Of a stretch of 64,000 nucleotides of DNA, positions 52,327-63,796 are shown piece by piece (position 1 is the stretch's first letter; each line of letters opens with the position of its first letter). Position numbers and translations under genes: made by a program. This DNA is from Vanessa cardui. Lineage: Eukaryota; Arthropoda; Insecta; Lepidoptera; Nymphalidae. The stretch spans positions 1,133,501 to 1,197,500 of the forward strand of contig NC_061135.1 of NCBI RefSeq assembly GCF_905220365.1, written 5' to 3'. A model generated the notes under the pieces. It saw only the letters and a program-made list of their open reading frames with translations. It was not told the origin of the DNA and did no database searches.

Positions 52327-52420
52327 TGAGCTGAAATGGCACAGTGGGTAGAAATCGTGGACCTTTTTGTAAAGGAAAAATTCCACCAAACCTCTTTGGA
52401 GCAGGTTACTACTATGCCGC
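52327..52420 (+). mobile_element. S-type SINE fragment with internal deletion
   Basis: The head GAGCTGAAATGGCACAGTGG GTAGAAATCGTGGA joins directly to AAAGGAAAAATTCCACCAAA and GGAGCAGGT, so most of the body between is missing. Confidence 0.55.
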
Positions 52421-52531
52421 AATCCAATCCAATTAAGAATGTTAATAATTTTCATGATCAAGAGCTATGGCATCAATATAGTACATATTATAAAACCTTC
52501 TTCATGAAAGAAGAACAATATATGAATAGAA

Positions 52532-52718
52532 CTAGTAGTCGCTCGCGACTTCGCTCCTATTTTAGAGTGTTGATTGTCACGTGCTAGACAAAAATCTAGC
52601 CTTTCTTGAAGTTCAATTCTGCTACAAACAAAATTTCATCATATTTGGTTCAGATATTTGGTCGTGAAAGAATGACAGACAGACAGACAGAGTTACGTTT
52701 AGATTAATATTTTAGGTA
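52532..52718 (-). mobile_element. Helitron-like family B
   Basis: Plus strand A/CTAGTAGTCGCTCGCGACTT, GTGTTGATTGTCACGTGCTA, GGTCGTGAAAGAATGACAGA, GATTAATATTTTAG. Loop reads GCGAAGT on minus; the TC end is eroded. Confidence 0.8.
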
Positions 52719-53122
52719 TAATCGCTAAAAGACGTCGAAATCTATTTAAAACACACATATTTGTATATATGTGTTTATTTATAACTGATGCACTGTTATG
52801 GATTGAGGACGCCATCTGCCAGTAGTTGTTTTACCAGTTTCATGCAACAAAATATCTAGTCAGACTGACTGTGGGAATTTATTCGTATATGTATATATAT
52901 GTATCTGTTTAAAGGTCAAATTTGTCGCCAGTGATTACATTCGCTTGAATATATTTTTAACAAATAAATTAATACGCAGACTTAAATTCCATTTTTAAAC
53001 TACCATCCTCAAAATTTAACCTCTTCTATAAATTTAAAAAAGTAATAACAAGGATTAATTTGTTCGTTCAAAATTGTCACCGACTAAATTGAATGAATGA
53101 TTTGATGTTTCAGATATTATCT
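52719..53122. other. Unique AT-rich stretch
   Basis: No gene or repeat recognised. Confidence 0.4.
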
Positions 53123-53187
53123 AACAACAACAAAAGCCTGTAAATTTCCCACTGCAAGGCCTCCTCTTCCTTTGAGGAGAAAAAGGA
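53123..53187 (-). mobile_element. S-type SINE, 3' fragment
   Basis: AACAACAACAAAAGCCTGTA then AATTTCCCACTGC and CTCCTCTTCCTTTGAGGAG: the tail and 3' stem of the TTG subfamily only. Such 3'-only pieces fit incomplete reverse transcription. Confidence 0.8.
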
Positions 53188-53729
53188 GAATAAAAGCTGG
53201 TAACACATCTGAATCATTTTATTTCATGCCAACAACACAACGCGTCTATTGTAACGATCTATGCGCTGTTTTATCTGTTCTAATTACGTCCAAAAATCTC
53301 AGCGGGTGCTTACGTCATTAAAGAAACCTCTTAAATTACAAACCCAAGCTTCTTTTACACGACAAAGATTTTAAATATGGAACAAGAATGATTTTTTTTT
53401 TAATTTTTCATTTATATTTTTACAGGTTGACAGATGTCTTGAGTTACTTAAGATCTTTTGTTTACGATTTACAGAATTCGTTATTTGAATGAAACCTTTT
53501 TTTTGTAAATTAATATTGAATATAACGTTATCCAATACACACGTGTTAAGTTACAAGCTTGTTATACTGACTACTTATTTAACGCTTTGGTCCCTCGTAA
53601 TTCTCTGTATAGAAGTCGTTTCACGGGCCATCGCTGTCAAGTGTAGGGTTGCCACTTTTGTAGTATTTTATAGTTAAGTCAGCTAACAGCCCGTAAATAT
53701 TTACTTTTTTATTACATAAAAATTCATGC
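53188..53729. other. Unique AT-rich stretch
   Basis: No gene or repeat recognised; the open frame 53489-53677 is unremarkable. Confidence 0.4.
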
Positions 53730-53908
53730 AAGAAAATGCACCATCAACCTTGTAAGTAAGATGTTATGACGCTTTGTTTAGTTACACTGGCTCACTCACT
53801 ATCCAAACCGGAACACAACAATACTAAGAGTTACTTTATGACGGTATGTATCTGATAAGGTACTACCCAGATGAACTTAGACAATGCTCTACCACCAAAT
53901 AGGGTAGT
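53730..53908 (-). mobile_element. E-type retroposon fragment
   Basis: CACCATCAACCTTG, AAGTAAGATGTTATGACG, TTACACTGGCTCACTCACTA, TCCAAACCGGAACACAACAA, CTACCACCAAATAGGG align with the complement of E; the A-tail side is decayed. Confidence 0.65.
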
Positions 53909-54240
53909 AAGCTATAAGGAAATGATGGTTGTAAATGCGTACTAATATAAGAACAATGTATTTCATAAAAAAAAAACATTTATAAAAAAGTAAATAAAGC
54001 GCAGTCGGCAAACCTAACCAGGTGTGAAATTATTACCTCACTGGCAACACTGCACGTTGCATAAAACACATCGTTTGTAATTCTCTTGTTTTATTTATCG
54101 TTTTTTATATCGCAAATTTCTATTAACTATTCTCTACCGCGTAACTCAATACCGAACACATAGGTATAAGACTCAAGACAATTATTGGTGAGAAATGTTT
54201 TTGTGGAAATCGACCAATCAGAAACATGCCAACAACCAAT
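53909..54240. other. Unique AT-rich stretch
   Basis: No gene or repeat. ACCAATCAG words repeat just before the next SINE insertion. Confidence 0.4.
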
Positions 54241-54252
54241 CAGACCAATCAA

Positions 54253-54536
54253 CAACAACAGCCTGTAAATTTCTAACTGCTGGGCTAAGACCTCCTCTCC
54301 CTTTGAGGAGAAGTTTTGGAACACATTCCACCACTGTTCCATAGTGGCTTGGTGGAATACACGTGTGGCAGAATTTTTATGAAATTAGACACATGCAGGT
54401 TATAAAACGTCGTAGAGCAGGAGATGAATTATAAACACAACATAAGCACATGAATATTCAGTGGTGCTTGTCTGGGTTGAAACCCGCAATCATCGGTTAA
54501 GATTCGCGTTCTAACCACTGGGCCATTTCGGCTCTT
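54253..54536 (-). mobile_element. S-type SINE, TTG-tail subfamily, with clean target duplication
   Basis: CAGACCAATCAA occurs exactly at 54241-54252 and 54537-54548. Between them on minus: GAGCCGAAATGGCCCAGTGG, GGGTTTCAACCCAGAC, loop CACTGAATATTCATGTGCTT, stem CTCCTCAAAGGGAGAGGAGG, tail TTGTTG. The AGGAAAACATCGTGAGGAAACC block is partly deleted. Confidence 0.93.
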
Positions 54537-54548
54537 CAGACCAATCAA

Positions 54549-55792
54549 ACCAAACAGAATCGTATTCAAGTAACGTTGGTTATTTAACTTCAAAATTTCT
54601 ATGCAGCCAAACTGCGCCGACCGCAAATAATTGGAATTGAATGAAGATGACACGTCCACTAATAATAAATCCGTTCTAGCCATCAATCAATTAGTGTGAA
54701 GGTCTTACGAATTTCCAAAGCTAGAATTAGAACATAATGTGACTTATTTTGTATCATTAAATAAAAAAAATATTTGTATTCTTTTTTTAAATTAATCAAA
54801 ATATAACAACGTTTAAGTCGCTTTAAGCATATCACATGTTTTAAAATAACGCTATGCCATTGGTCAATTAACTGTCAGAAGTTTTTTTTTTTTAATACAA
54901 TAATGAAAAGGACTATAGTCATTTCGGTTGTATAATTATCACGTAAAACAATTCAAGCTCAAGTTTTATTTGATAAATGTTAAAAATACATGACGATTAA
55001 CTAACAGTAGGATATTAAAATATATATATATAAAATATTATAATATCAAGTTTGCACTTGACTTTTGAAAACATTATTAAAAATATACACTGTAAATACT
55101 CAAAACATGCCTCGTTATAATATTATTCCATATTACAATACAAAAACCAATTTTGATAATCTTATATGTAAATATTTACGGCAATTAAGCTTAATAACTT
55201 ATATAAGACACACTTTACGGCTTTCTTCAGCGTTACCGCCATTTTGAAACTCAGCGCTTCCAGTGCTTTGCAAACATCATTATACAATTTTGGTAACGTT
55301 GTGCCTAATCTCTTAGTTGCCTGGACTTAATGAGTGATTCAAGATTATCTGTAAGAGCCCTTAAATAATGTTTATTTTAATTAACTCACAATTGATAGCT
55401 TAAAACATTTTTATTATCAACCAGAGGCATTGTACTAATGTATCTACATTGAAATTCTATGTGTGCCTAAAGTGAGCATGTGTTACTACAGTTCCATTTT
55501 CAAATTGTTTAGATTTTTTGTTTGTAAATTGTCGATATTTTTTTTTAATATTATGATAAATAGCAAATATGCTTTGTATAGATATCAAGAGGATTCTTCA
55601 CGGAATCCAAATTTCTAGGAAGCCTTATGAAATACCTAATAGGATTTATACTGAGCCGGCTTTATGATAGAGGATTGTGTCCACATGAATTAGTTATTGT
55701 TTAGTGTATGTTGTATCTGTGGTGGAATCGCGTGTTTCAATTATAATTTTTTTACAGGACATTTGTATAATTGTGTGGAAATTCTATCAGAA
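54549..55792. other. Unique AT-rich stretch
   Basis: No gene supported; low-complexity TA runs near 55020-55045. Confidence 0.4.
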
Positions 55793-55910
55793 AATCAAAA
55801 TAAACTTTATTGAATTCACTTTTGAATCGTCATTTAACAATTAATTACCTGTTCGGAAAGTAGATTCTACCGAGAAGAACCGGCAAGAAACGCAGTAGTT
55901 ACTCTTTTTC
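55793..55910 (-). mobile_element. F-type retrotransposon 3' end
   Basis: AAAATCAAAATAAACTTTAT, TGAATTCACTTTTGAATCGT, GTTCGGAAAGTAGATTCTAC, CGAGAAGAACCGGCAAGAAA, CGCAGTAGTTACTCTTTTTC. The CCACC core is deleted. A strong acceptor-like T-run/ACAG precedes it on plus but leads straight into this repeat. Confidence 0.8.
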
Positions 55911-56639
55911 AACATTTAATAATTGAGTGCATCGTCTATTTATAATATTTATGCAACTCTACGAACACAAAAAATCTATTTTAATCTATCTATCTATCTA
56001 TTACCAACTTTGCAAAGAATAAACTACACATTTCTGACAAATCAATCGTTTGATCGATCCGGTTAAAACTGGTTCAAAATATTTTAACACACACATACAA
56101 ATAGGAATACAGTAAAGTCTAATACAAAATCGATTCATAATTGAAGAAGGTTATATTTCCATTGACGGAACTCTAATTGCGACGCCTTTTTTCGTCTGAT
56201 GGCAAACAATTTAGCAGTCAAGGTCCAGGAATTTTCGTAACGAACGCCGTAGTTTGTTTTTGTAACAATGGTCTTTGTTATTTTCGGTGCTTGTAACAAT
56301 TACAGTGTCAATATTTTAGTTTCGGTAAGACTATTTGATATTCTCGCTAAGCTAGATAGAAATTAATATATTAAAGGATATTTTAATATTATATCGTCTT
56401 CTCATAATAGCTTAATTGTTTTAAAAAAAATATTTATCATTGTCAATATTTATTAGAACCCTAGCCAAATCGTGCAAACGTTATTGCAAACAAGTTATAC
56501 AAAATAAAATAAAAATATAATCTTTCATATATTCCATTTTCAATTTTAGAATTATATTTAAATTTGGAACAACAAAATTCGAATATTTAAAAATCGAACA
56601 AGAATATTCTATTAATAACATAAAAATTGAAGAGAATTA
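55911..56639. other. Unique AT-rich stretch
   Basis: No gene or repeat recognised. Confidence 0.4.
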
Positions 56640-56830
56640 TATCGATAACAGTTATTTATGGCACGCGATATGCTAACGGTAGCGCATTGAAGCCCAAAGT
56701 GTGGGTCGACTGACCTATTGCCCCTCCAAACCCCTCACCGACTAGCAAGGAAACGTACATCGCGCGTTTCCGGCAGCAGAATGAATCATCCACAAGTAAC
56801 TACGATCGCAACTGCGTTTAAAGACAGGAA
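56640..56830. other. Unique G+C-richer block
   Basis: TTTATGGCACGCGATATGCT, GTAGCGCATTGAAGCCCAAA, GTGTGGGTCGACTGACC, CCCCTCCAAACCCCTCACCG, CATCGCGCGTTTCCGGCAGC. It is much richer in G+C than its flanks and single-copy here. A TTTATGG word matches a posterior-Hox/Abd-B type site, but single sites mean little. Candidate conserved non-coding element. Confidence 0.3.
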
Positions 56831-56885
56831 CTAAGATTAAATGCATTGATTACACTAATATTTATCGACAGCATTTTATATGCTA

Positions 56886-57102
56886 TTGGTTGGTGGACGA
56901 ACATATGGGACACCATGGTAAGTTATCACCGCCCATAAACAAAGACGCTGTAAGAATATTAACCATTTTACTAAGATTTTATATCCCTTGTACCTGTAGT
57001 TACTCTGACTTACTCAGCCTTTAAACCGGAACACAACAATACCAAATACTGTTGTTCAGCGGTATAATATATGATTAGTGGTTGGTACCTACTTAGTAAA
57101 GC
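56886..57102 (-). mobile_element. E-type retroposon
   Basis: TTGGTTGGTGGACGAACATA, TGGGACACCATGGTAAGTTA, CAAAGACGCTGTAAGAATAT, CCTGTAGTTACTCTGACTTA, AACCGGAACACAACAATACC in family order on minus; several small deletions. Confidence 0.78.
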
Positions 57103-57203
57103 AACATATAAGTATAACTGATAAAAATACTAAACCAATATACATAAAATTTATACTAGAAGAAGCATGTTATAGAAAAGTATATAAGTGCCATCGCAGT
57201 TTA

Positions 57204-57230
57204 TCACGCCCCAAATCTAGTTTGGCGTGA
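57204..57230. repeat. Stable short hairpin
   Basis: TCACGCC (57204-57210) and GGCGTGA (57224-57230) pair perfectly, with inner AAA/TTT pairs and a TCTAG loop. It is G+C-rich at the stem base and adjoins a further GCGTGA. Function unknown. Confidence 0.75.
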
Positions 57231-57352
57231 CAAAGCGTGAATGTCTTGTTCTTGTATTCAATAAAAATAAATCAGAATACGTGACTCTAGTAAGAGATGC
57301 GTTTCGTAAATCGCGGTACTGTTACCGAATAAGAATGGCTTTTCAGACTTAA

Positions 57353-57636
57353 AAGTAAAGTTACAGCCTGTAAATTTCCCACTGCTGGACTAATGGCCTC
57401 CTCTCCCATTAAGGAGAGGGCATGGAACATATTTCACCACGCTGTTCTAATGCGGGTTGGCGGAATGCACATGTGGCAGACCACATGCAGGTTTCCTTAC
57501 GATGTTTTCCTTCACCGCCGAGCACGAGATGAATAATAAACACAAATTAAGCACATATATATATTGGTGCTTGCCTGGGTTTGAACCCGAAATCATCGGT
57601 TAAAATGCACGCGTTCTAACGATTGGCCATCTCGGA
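57353..57636 (-). mobile_element. S-type SINE, ACTTT-tail subfamily, with target duplication
   Basis: TCAGACTTAA at 57343-57352 and 57637-57646 is an exact duplication. On minus: GATCCGAGATGGCCAATCG, GGGTTCAAACCCAGGC, loop CACCAATATATATATGTGCT, stem CTCTCCTTAATGGGAGAGG and tail GTAACTTTACTTT. The AATTTCGATGAAATTAGAC piece is deleted. Confidence 0.92.
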
Positions 57637-57646
57637 TCAGACTTAA

Positions 57647-58012
57647 GCTGAATTATATTTATTTAGTAGAGCAGTTCTTTCACTCACAGTAGTTATACTG
57701 TATACCTGTTTACTATAGCTATAATATGCATCATTTATATAATATAATGCATAATCATTTGCATATTTTACACCTTATTAACCAAGGCTAGGGTTGCCAT
57801 AGTTGAGTGTTAGTGAGCAGGACAGGTAGTTGAAACAATACATACTTTTATTTCTATACAACTATTTTATCATAGTATTAATCAAAGAATTCATAAGAAA
57901 TATATTATATTAGAATATAATCAACATAACTATACTAGTTTCCATGCATTTGAATCACTTTTTAAAACTTTAAAGACCAAATCTAGTCATTAGTATATTA
58001 GTATTTGTTTAT
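57647..58012. other. Unique AT-rich stretch
   Basis: No gene or repeat recognised. Confidence 0.4.
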
Positions 58013-58127
58013 GTAAGGAAATCTTCCACTTGATATTAAGTGGTCACCGCTCATAGACTTTGTTTCTATAAGAAATATCAATCATTCCTAATGTAGGCAA
58101 CATATATTATGTCCCTTTTGAATGTAG
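58013..58127 (-). mobile_element. E-type retroposon piece, interrupted by a SINE
   Basis: TTCCACTTGATATTAAGTGG, TCACCGCTCATAGACTTTG and TATTATGTCCCTTTTGAATG align with the complement of E up to the SINE insertion point; a possible remnant continues after it (58448-58480). Confidence 0.6.
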
Positions 58128-58437
58128 AAAAGCCGAGATGTTCTATTGGTTAGAACGCGCGCATCTTAACCGATTATTGCGGGTTCAAACCCAGACAAGC
58201 ACCACTGAATATTCATGTGCTTAATTTGTGTTTATAATTCATCTCGTGCTCGGCGTTGAATGATGTTTTCCACATTGTGGAAAAACATGCATGTGTCTCA
58301 TTTCATAGAAATTCTGCTACATGTGCATTCCTCAAACCCGCATTGGAATAGCATGGACGAATAGGTTCCATACCTTCTCCTCAAAGGGAGAGGAGGCCTT
58401 TGCCCAGAAGTGGGAAATTTACGGGCTGTCGTTGTTG
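58128..58437 (+). mobile_element. S-type SINE, TTG-tail subfamily, nested in E
   Basis: TTGAATGTAG (58118-58127) and TTGAATCTAG (58438-58447) are a 9-of-10 target duplication. Head AAAGCCGAGATGTTCTATTG, B box GCGGGTTCAAACCCAGAC, loop CACTGAATATTCATGTGCTT, stem CTCCTCAAAGGGAGAGGAGG, tail GTCGTTGTTGTTG. One of the longest copies. Confidence 0.92.
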
Positions 58438-58719
58438 TTGAATCTAGTTAGCTAGATAGTACCAAACCAGGTGGACTGTTATTTATAAAAATATAAGTCC
58501 TAAGAAATCATTATGGTATGGTATGGTAACCCTAATCTAGGACATTAAGTGTTATGATGAACCTGAGCGCTCGCTATGGTTTAATGGTCCACATGCGCAA
58601 GCATTGCGTCATTTCAATCTTGTCACTTCCTCTTCATTAATAAACGATTTAATCAATATATTTCATTAATATTACGTTTTATAACACAAAAAAGAATATT
58701 ACGTTCTTAGATTCTATAA

Positions 58720-58950
58720 TCTATACATATAATAAAATTGGTGTGTCTGTTTGTAATACTAAAAATCCCTTTTTTCTCAATGCATATCAATGTGTGCACG
58801 GTTTGTTCCGGCTAATCGCTTGAACTGCTGGATAGATTTTCACGGGACTTTCACTGGCAGGTAACTGATATAATAAGGCGTAACTTAAGGTACAATATTG
58901 TTGTTTTTTTTGTTAAATTAAAACGCGTACAAGGTCGCGTGCACAGCTGG
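58720..58950 (+). mobile_element. Helitron-like family I
   Basis: Starts A/TCTATACATATAATAAAATT, GTTCCGGCTAATCGCTTGAA, CACGGGACTTTCACTGGCAG, ends CGCGTACAAGGTCGCGTGCA CAG CTGG/T. The CTGG end still fits CTRR. Confidence 0.87.
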
Positions 58951-59051
58951 TTGATTATAATATCGTTGTTTCCTTTATAATTGGAAAAAACACAGCGTGT
59001 GTGATAGAGACAAAACATAAGAAGCCGTATCGCTTCAATCAATAATTATCA

Positions 59052-59302
59052 TCATCACATAGTATGAAACAAAGTCGCTTACCGCTGTCTGTCCCTATGT
59101 ATGCTTAGATCTTTAAAATTACACTACAGATTTTGATGGGGCTATTTTTGATAGATAGATTGATTCCAGAGGAACATTTTTGTTTATAAAATATGCACAA
59201 TATAGTAAAGAAATAGATGTAAATAAACACATTTTTTACGCCTGCATTGCAAACATTAGCATTGCACAATTGCACATGTGCGATGCCGGGGCGGGTCGCT
59301 AG
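59052..59302 (+). mobile_element. Helitron-like family G, variant 3' half
   Basis: Starts TCATCACATAGTATGAAACA and ends TGTGCGATGCCGGGGCGGGT CG CTAG/T. Before the end it has ATTGCAAACATTAGCATTGC in place of the usual CTACAGAATTTG-complement block. Loop reads GCGATGC. Confidence 0.85.
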
Positions 59303-60006
59303 TTAATAATAAAAATGATAGTAAATTAGTAATATATATCATGAAGTGGGAAATTGTAGAAAGGGTTATTGAATCGATTGTCCTTTTTTTAATATGATTG
59401 AAGTATCTACAGTCAGAGTAAGAAAACCTTCGTTAGTTTTCAAATTAATTCCTCTATCAATTTTATAACTCTTAGTACCTTTTGAATCTAAACATCAAAT
59501 CATTGCGATATGTCATTCTCGATCGGTAAAGCAGATTATCGCCCATAATGAGCACACGAGAATAGAGTAACGTACATTTTATAACCACGACTGTTCTAAC
59601 ATGCATATACGACTATTCGCTTGTTATACAAAAATCGAATCATAATGATATATTAGAAACTTGAATTAAGATCTAGCGAAGCATAAAATATATAAAAAAT
59701 AATGTATATATATTTGAATTAAAATTATTTCAATTATATTTATTCGATATACATCGTACGTCTTCATTTGTATGATTCGAGTCCATTATACACCGTCTTC
59801 GTAACGACCGACTTTGACCTTGTCCCTTCGACCTTTCTCTATCACAGCCCTCTTGAAAATTATATAACAACTCTCTAATTTGCTATATCTCGACCTCCCA
59901 GTATCGTTTTGGATATGTTCTTTTCAGTAATTTGAGGATTGACTTTAAGCATAAAAACGTCTGTACCGAAATAAATACTGTATTTTCGTCGAATTGCAAA
60001 AATAAA
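59303..60006. other. Unique stretch
   Basis: No gene supported. TTTGACCTTG at about 59812-59821 is the complement of CAAGGTCAAA, a monomeric nuclear-receptor site, in a G+C-richer part (59790-59850). Confidence 0.4.
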
Positions 60007-60249
60007 TCTATACATATAGTAAAATTGGAGTGTCTGTTTGTAATATTAAAATTGCCCTTTTTTAATCAATGTATATGTATTTATACACGGTCGGTCTGTC
60101 TATTTGTTTCAACTAATCTCTGGAACGGCTGGACCGATTTTGGCGGGACTGTCACTGGCAGATAACTGATATAATAGGGAGTAACTTAGGCTACAATAAT
60201 ATATTTTTTTGTTATATTCAAAGGCGTACAAAGTCACGTTCACAGCTGG
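60007..60249 (+). mobile_element. Helitron-like family I
   Basis: Starts A/TCTATACATATAGTAAAATT, CAACTAATCTCTGGAACGGC, TGGACCGATTTTGGCGGGAC, AACTGATATAATAGGGAGTA, ends GGCGTACAAAGTCACGTTCA CAG CTGG/T. The CTGG end is shared with the 58720 copy. Confidence 0.87.
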
Positions 60250-60931
60250 TGTAACTATAAAGATTACGTCGTAAGCGCAACAATAGGCGCCATACTAAGG
60301 TACGATTTTGTCTTTTATGCCTGTAATTAATTACAAATATATTTTTTCAACATTCAAAAGGAACGCAATTTTTTTTATACTTTATCTGTGTTCGATTTAT
60401 GAATTAGAAAATATTTTTTTAATAACAAAAGAGGTTGTAATATATTTATATCTATTAATGATTCGTGAGCGATTAAACCGAGCACAACTTGGCACAGTGG
60501 AAACAGATAGCGATCGCTGATTGCAGCGGTATGTGGCCATCTTAATTGGAGCCACATTACTGACTTTCTTTTATAGTCGACGCTTCAATGCAAAGTTGGG
60601 AATATATTCAAAGAATATATTGATCTTATTCTTCATTCTTTTAATTGAAATGTTTAAAAGAAAAACATCAATCCACGCGGGTCAATAACCTTATCTACAT
60701 CCTATCTAGTATAATAATAATTATGAAAGTAATAATAAAATTAAAACAATAGTTCGTATAGTTTTATGAACAATATATTAATAAAACGTTTTTGTTGTAA
60801 TCATTTTTATATACTTTATTAATAAAATAATTCCCCTGACAGTTAAATTAATAATCTGTTATTATTAATAATAACTTTTACTTTACTGAACTAAATATGA
60901 TATTATTCTAAATATGACTATTCTGAATATG
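60250..60931. other. Unique AT-rich stretch
   Basis: No gene supported; opposed open frames at 60308-60557 overlap and have no features. Confidence 0.4.
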
Positions 60932-61020
60932 ATTTGGAATATGTTCCAAACCTTCTCATCAAAGGGAGAAGAGGACTTAGCCCAGCAGTGGGAAATTTAT
61001 GAACTGTTGTTGTTGTTGTT
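60932..61020 (+). mobile_element. S-type SINE, 3' fragment
   Basis: Starts at TTTGGAATATGTTCC, stem TCATCAAAGGGAGAAGAGG, then AGCAGTGGGAAATTTATGAA and four TTG units. A 5'-truncated TTG-subfamily copy. Confidence 0.85.
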
Positions 61021-61436
61021 ACGAATTTGATAAAATAATTAATTTAATTTATTGATTTCATTTTAATAGTCCCTGTGTATAGTTTAAATATAATTTCACG
61101 CGTCTGAAGCCACAAGAAAGAACGAATGTTTCATATTACTTACATTCTTTCTAAAGTTAGTAGAAACAGCGGGTACTGAAGCATCTAAACGGGATACCAT
61201 AAAAGTTCTTATATGGCATTAGAAGGCTTAGTAACATACGTCGTTAAGTACTGGATTTGCCAGTAAATTGTCTTTAGATAACATTAAGTATGGCATAGTT
61301 TATTTCAATAGCAAGAACACTTGATATAAATAAAAACTTTAATTAAATATTTTCTCGCGATTTTCTAATAGCTGTGCTATGTATACAAATAATTAATGAT
61401 AAATATATCTTTGATTATGATACTTAACTTTATTTT
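61021..61436. other. Unique AT-rich stretch
   Basis: No gene or repeat recognised. Confidence 0.4.
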
Positions 61437-61749
61437 ATTTTTACATAGTATAAAACAAAGTCACTTACCGCTGTCTGTCATGTATGCTTAGATCTTTTAC
61501 GCAACGAATTTTGATGCGGTTTTTTTCAATAGATAGATTGATTCAATATAAAGGCTTATATGTATAATTGCATGATATAGATAGACAGTGATAATTTTAG
61601 AGGTTACTAAAGTGATATCAATAACAAATATTTTGCGTTTAAATTGCAAACACTGGATGAACCACGATAAGAAAATCTATGAATTGTTAGACATTCTTTA
61701 AATTATACAGCATCAGTATTGCACCCGTGAAGCGGTGTCAAATCTCTAG
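61437..61749 (+). mobile_element. Helitron-like family G, 5'-clipped with internal extra segment
   Basis: Starts within TACATAGTATAAAACAAAGT, keeps TTACCGCTGTCTGTCATG, and ends GTATTGCACCCGTGAAGCGG T...CTAG/T. About 100 bp (roughly 61640-61710) has no counterpart in standard G copies; its start (AATTGCAAACACTGG) resembles the variant at 59052. Confidence 0.75.
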
Positions 61750-62486
61750 TATATAATTATAAAATTGACAACTTTGTTGACATTTAAAACGCAATTATAT
61801 CATGAATCCATTAGAGATACCATAGATCAATGTTTATGTAAGTTTTCTCTCAACGTAATCAATCCGCTAATGTATTACAACAACAAAGTAAGTCAACAAT
61901 GTTGTTTGGGTTACAACTCCCAGTTTAAGGCGTATTCTATGTATTGTTCTATATCGACAATTTCCTATGTAGTAGTATTTTTATTAACTTACTCCTTATA
62001 TAGTCGAATTCCCTATTTATTTTTGTAAACCGCTTATTTGAACGTTTTATTAAATCAAACACACGTGTCATTGCTTCACGAATGCGCAAGCGCATACATA
62101 AATATTTTAACGAATGAAAACTTTCGTTTCTCCTGTAATTAAGAATTGATACATTATTTTAATCTAAAATAATAAATTATTATAAATGTTCAAATTAAAT
62201 TGAAGAATGTTTGTATGTTGTATGAATTGTGAATGTTTGTGATTACCGACAACTGTCATTAAACACGGTAAGCATCGAAAAATATATAGATAATGCTCTA
62301 ATCGATAAGTCAATGAATTCAATACCTTAAACGTTTTACAAATGGTCTTATGTTCACATAACATTACTTTCTCTCAGTCTGCTACAAGTCTAGACCAGTA
62401 GTATCTGACATACTAATCTTAACGATCTATTAGATCAAAGTAGATATTTTATTGACTATCTTGTATCCGTAACTGTTTTAGATAAG
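61750..62486. other. Unique AT-rich stretch
   Basis: No gene supported; the 87-codon frame at 61765-62028 starts in a repeat-flanking region and has no recognised domain. Confidence 0.4.
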
Positions 62487-62760
62487 TTTTTTTATGGTAT
62501 AGGTTGGAGGACGAGCACATGGGCCACCTGATGGTAAGTGGTCACCATCACCCATAGACAATGACGCTGTAAGAAATAATAACTATTCCTTACATCGTCA
62601 ATGTGCCACCAACCTTGGGAACTGAGATGTCATGTCCCTTGTGCCTGTAGTTACACTGGCTCACTCGCCCTACAAATCGTAACACGACAATTCTGAGTAC
62701 TGTTATTTGGCGGTAGAATAACTGATGAGTGGGTGGTATCCACCCAGACGGCCTTACAAC
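62487..62760 (-). mobile_element. E-type retroposon, full length
   Basis: T-run, TATGGTATAGGTTGGAGGAC, GAGCACATGGGCCACCTGAT, CCCATAGACAATGACGCTGT, CACCAACCTTGGGAACTGAG, CTTGTGCCTGTAGTTACACT, TGATGAGTGGGTGGTATCCA. Among the best preserved copies. Confidence 0.88.
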
Positions 62761-63796
62761 CAAGAGAGAACAAAAACTATTCTAAGTAACTCTTCTATAT
62801 TTAAAAATCTAACGTGCAATAAAGCAACTTCTAGTCTTCGATCTCATTTGAAAAAAGTAAGCTGTAGATATCTAACTACATATTATATTATAGACAAATA
62901 GAGAATTATCATATTAAAAATTAAAAAAATATATAATATACTAAATATGTATTTGAATTAATTCTAATACAATTGAAAATAATAGCATTTAAATTTTAAA
63001 CGTAAATATGTTTTATATACAAGAATATGAAACTCTAATTATTGTGATTTTTATGTTTAATTTTAATGCTTATAATAATAATGTAATTGTGAAACTGTAA
63101 CGACGTATTGATATTATAATTACAAGGAATATTAATCGTCACACTTTATACAGTATCTCGCGCTTTGTAATCGAAATTGTAATTTTTAAATAATTGCTAA
63201 TTGTACAACACCTAGACTTTCTACAGTAAATAAATAACGCTATTTGCTTTGCTATAAATCAGCGGGACATTTATGACGAGCATACAATACATTGAGTGCT
63301 AAAACAGTTGTAAAATATATGTTGTATTTTAATATCTTGTTTCCGAAAAGAAAATAAAAATTGCGTCTTTTAAACCTAGCATTTTTCCGAACGCAACTGT
63401 CAATTATTTTTAAAAAGAGAATGTTTTTCAAAATTACACGACCTTTTTGGAATGTAATTTAAAAGCTTGTTTTATATATGTTTAGGGTTTTACCGATAAA
63501 TATTTTAAAGGTAATCAAACAATGTTAGGTCTCCTTTTTAATGTCAAATCAATTGTGTCAGAATGTAACAAACATTACAACCGAAACAAAACGGTTGTGA
63601 GAACCTCCTTTGTATATAAAAATACCTTATTATTTTTTACTGTCAATAGACTTACGCTTGACCACATCATTCCTGATGATAAGAACTGAGTCTAGATCTA
63701 TATATTAACTATTGCCTTGAAATTTCCCGGGTTGTAATATGTAATTTGAAATTGAAGTAATAAACAAACTCTTTAAATTCATAGTATTAAGCTATA
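62761..63796. other. Unique AT-rich stretch
   Basis: No gene or repeat recognised. Confidence 0.4.

Noticed and set aside
55741..55800. Strong acceptor (T-run then ACAG) at 55755
   Set aside because: The open sequence after it runs directly into an F-type repeat, so an exon is unlikely.
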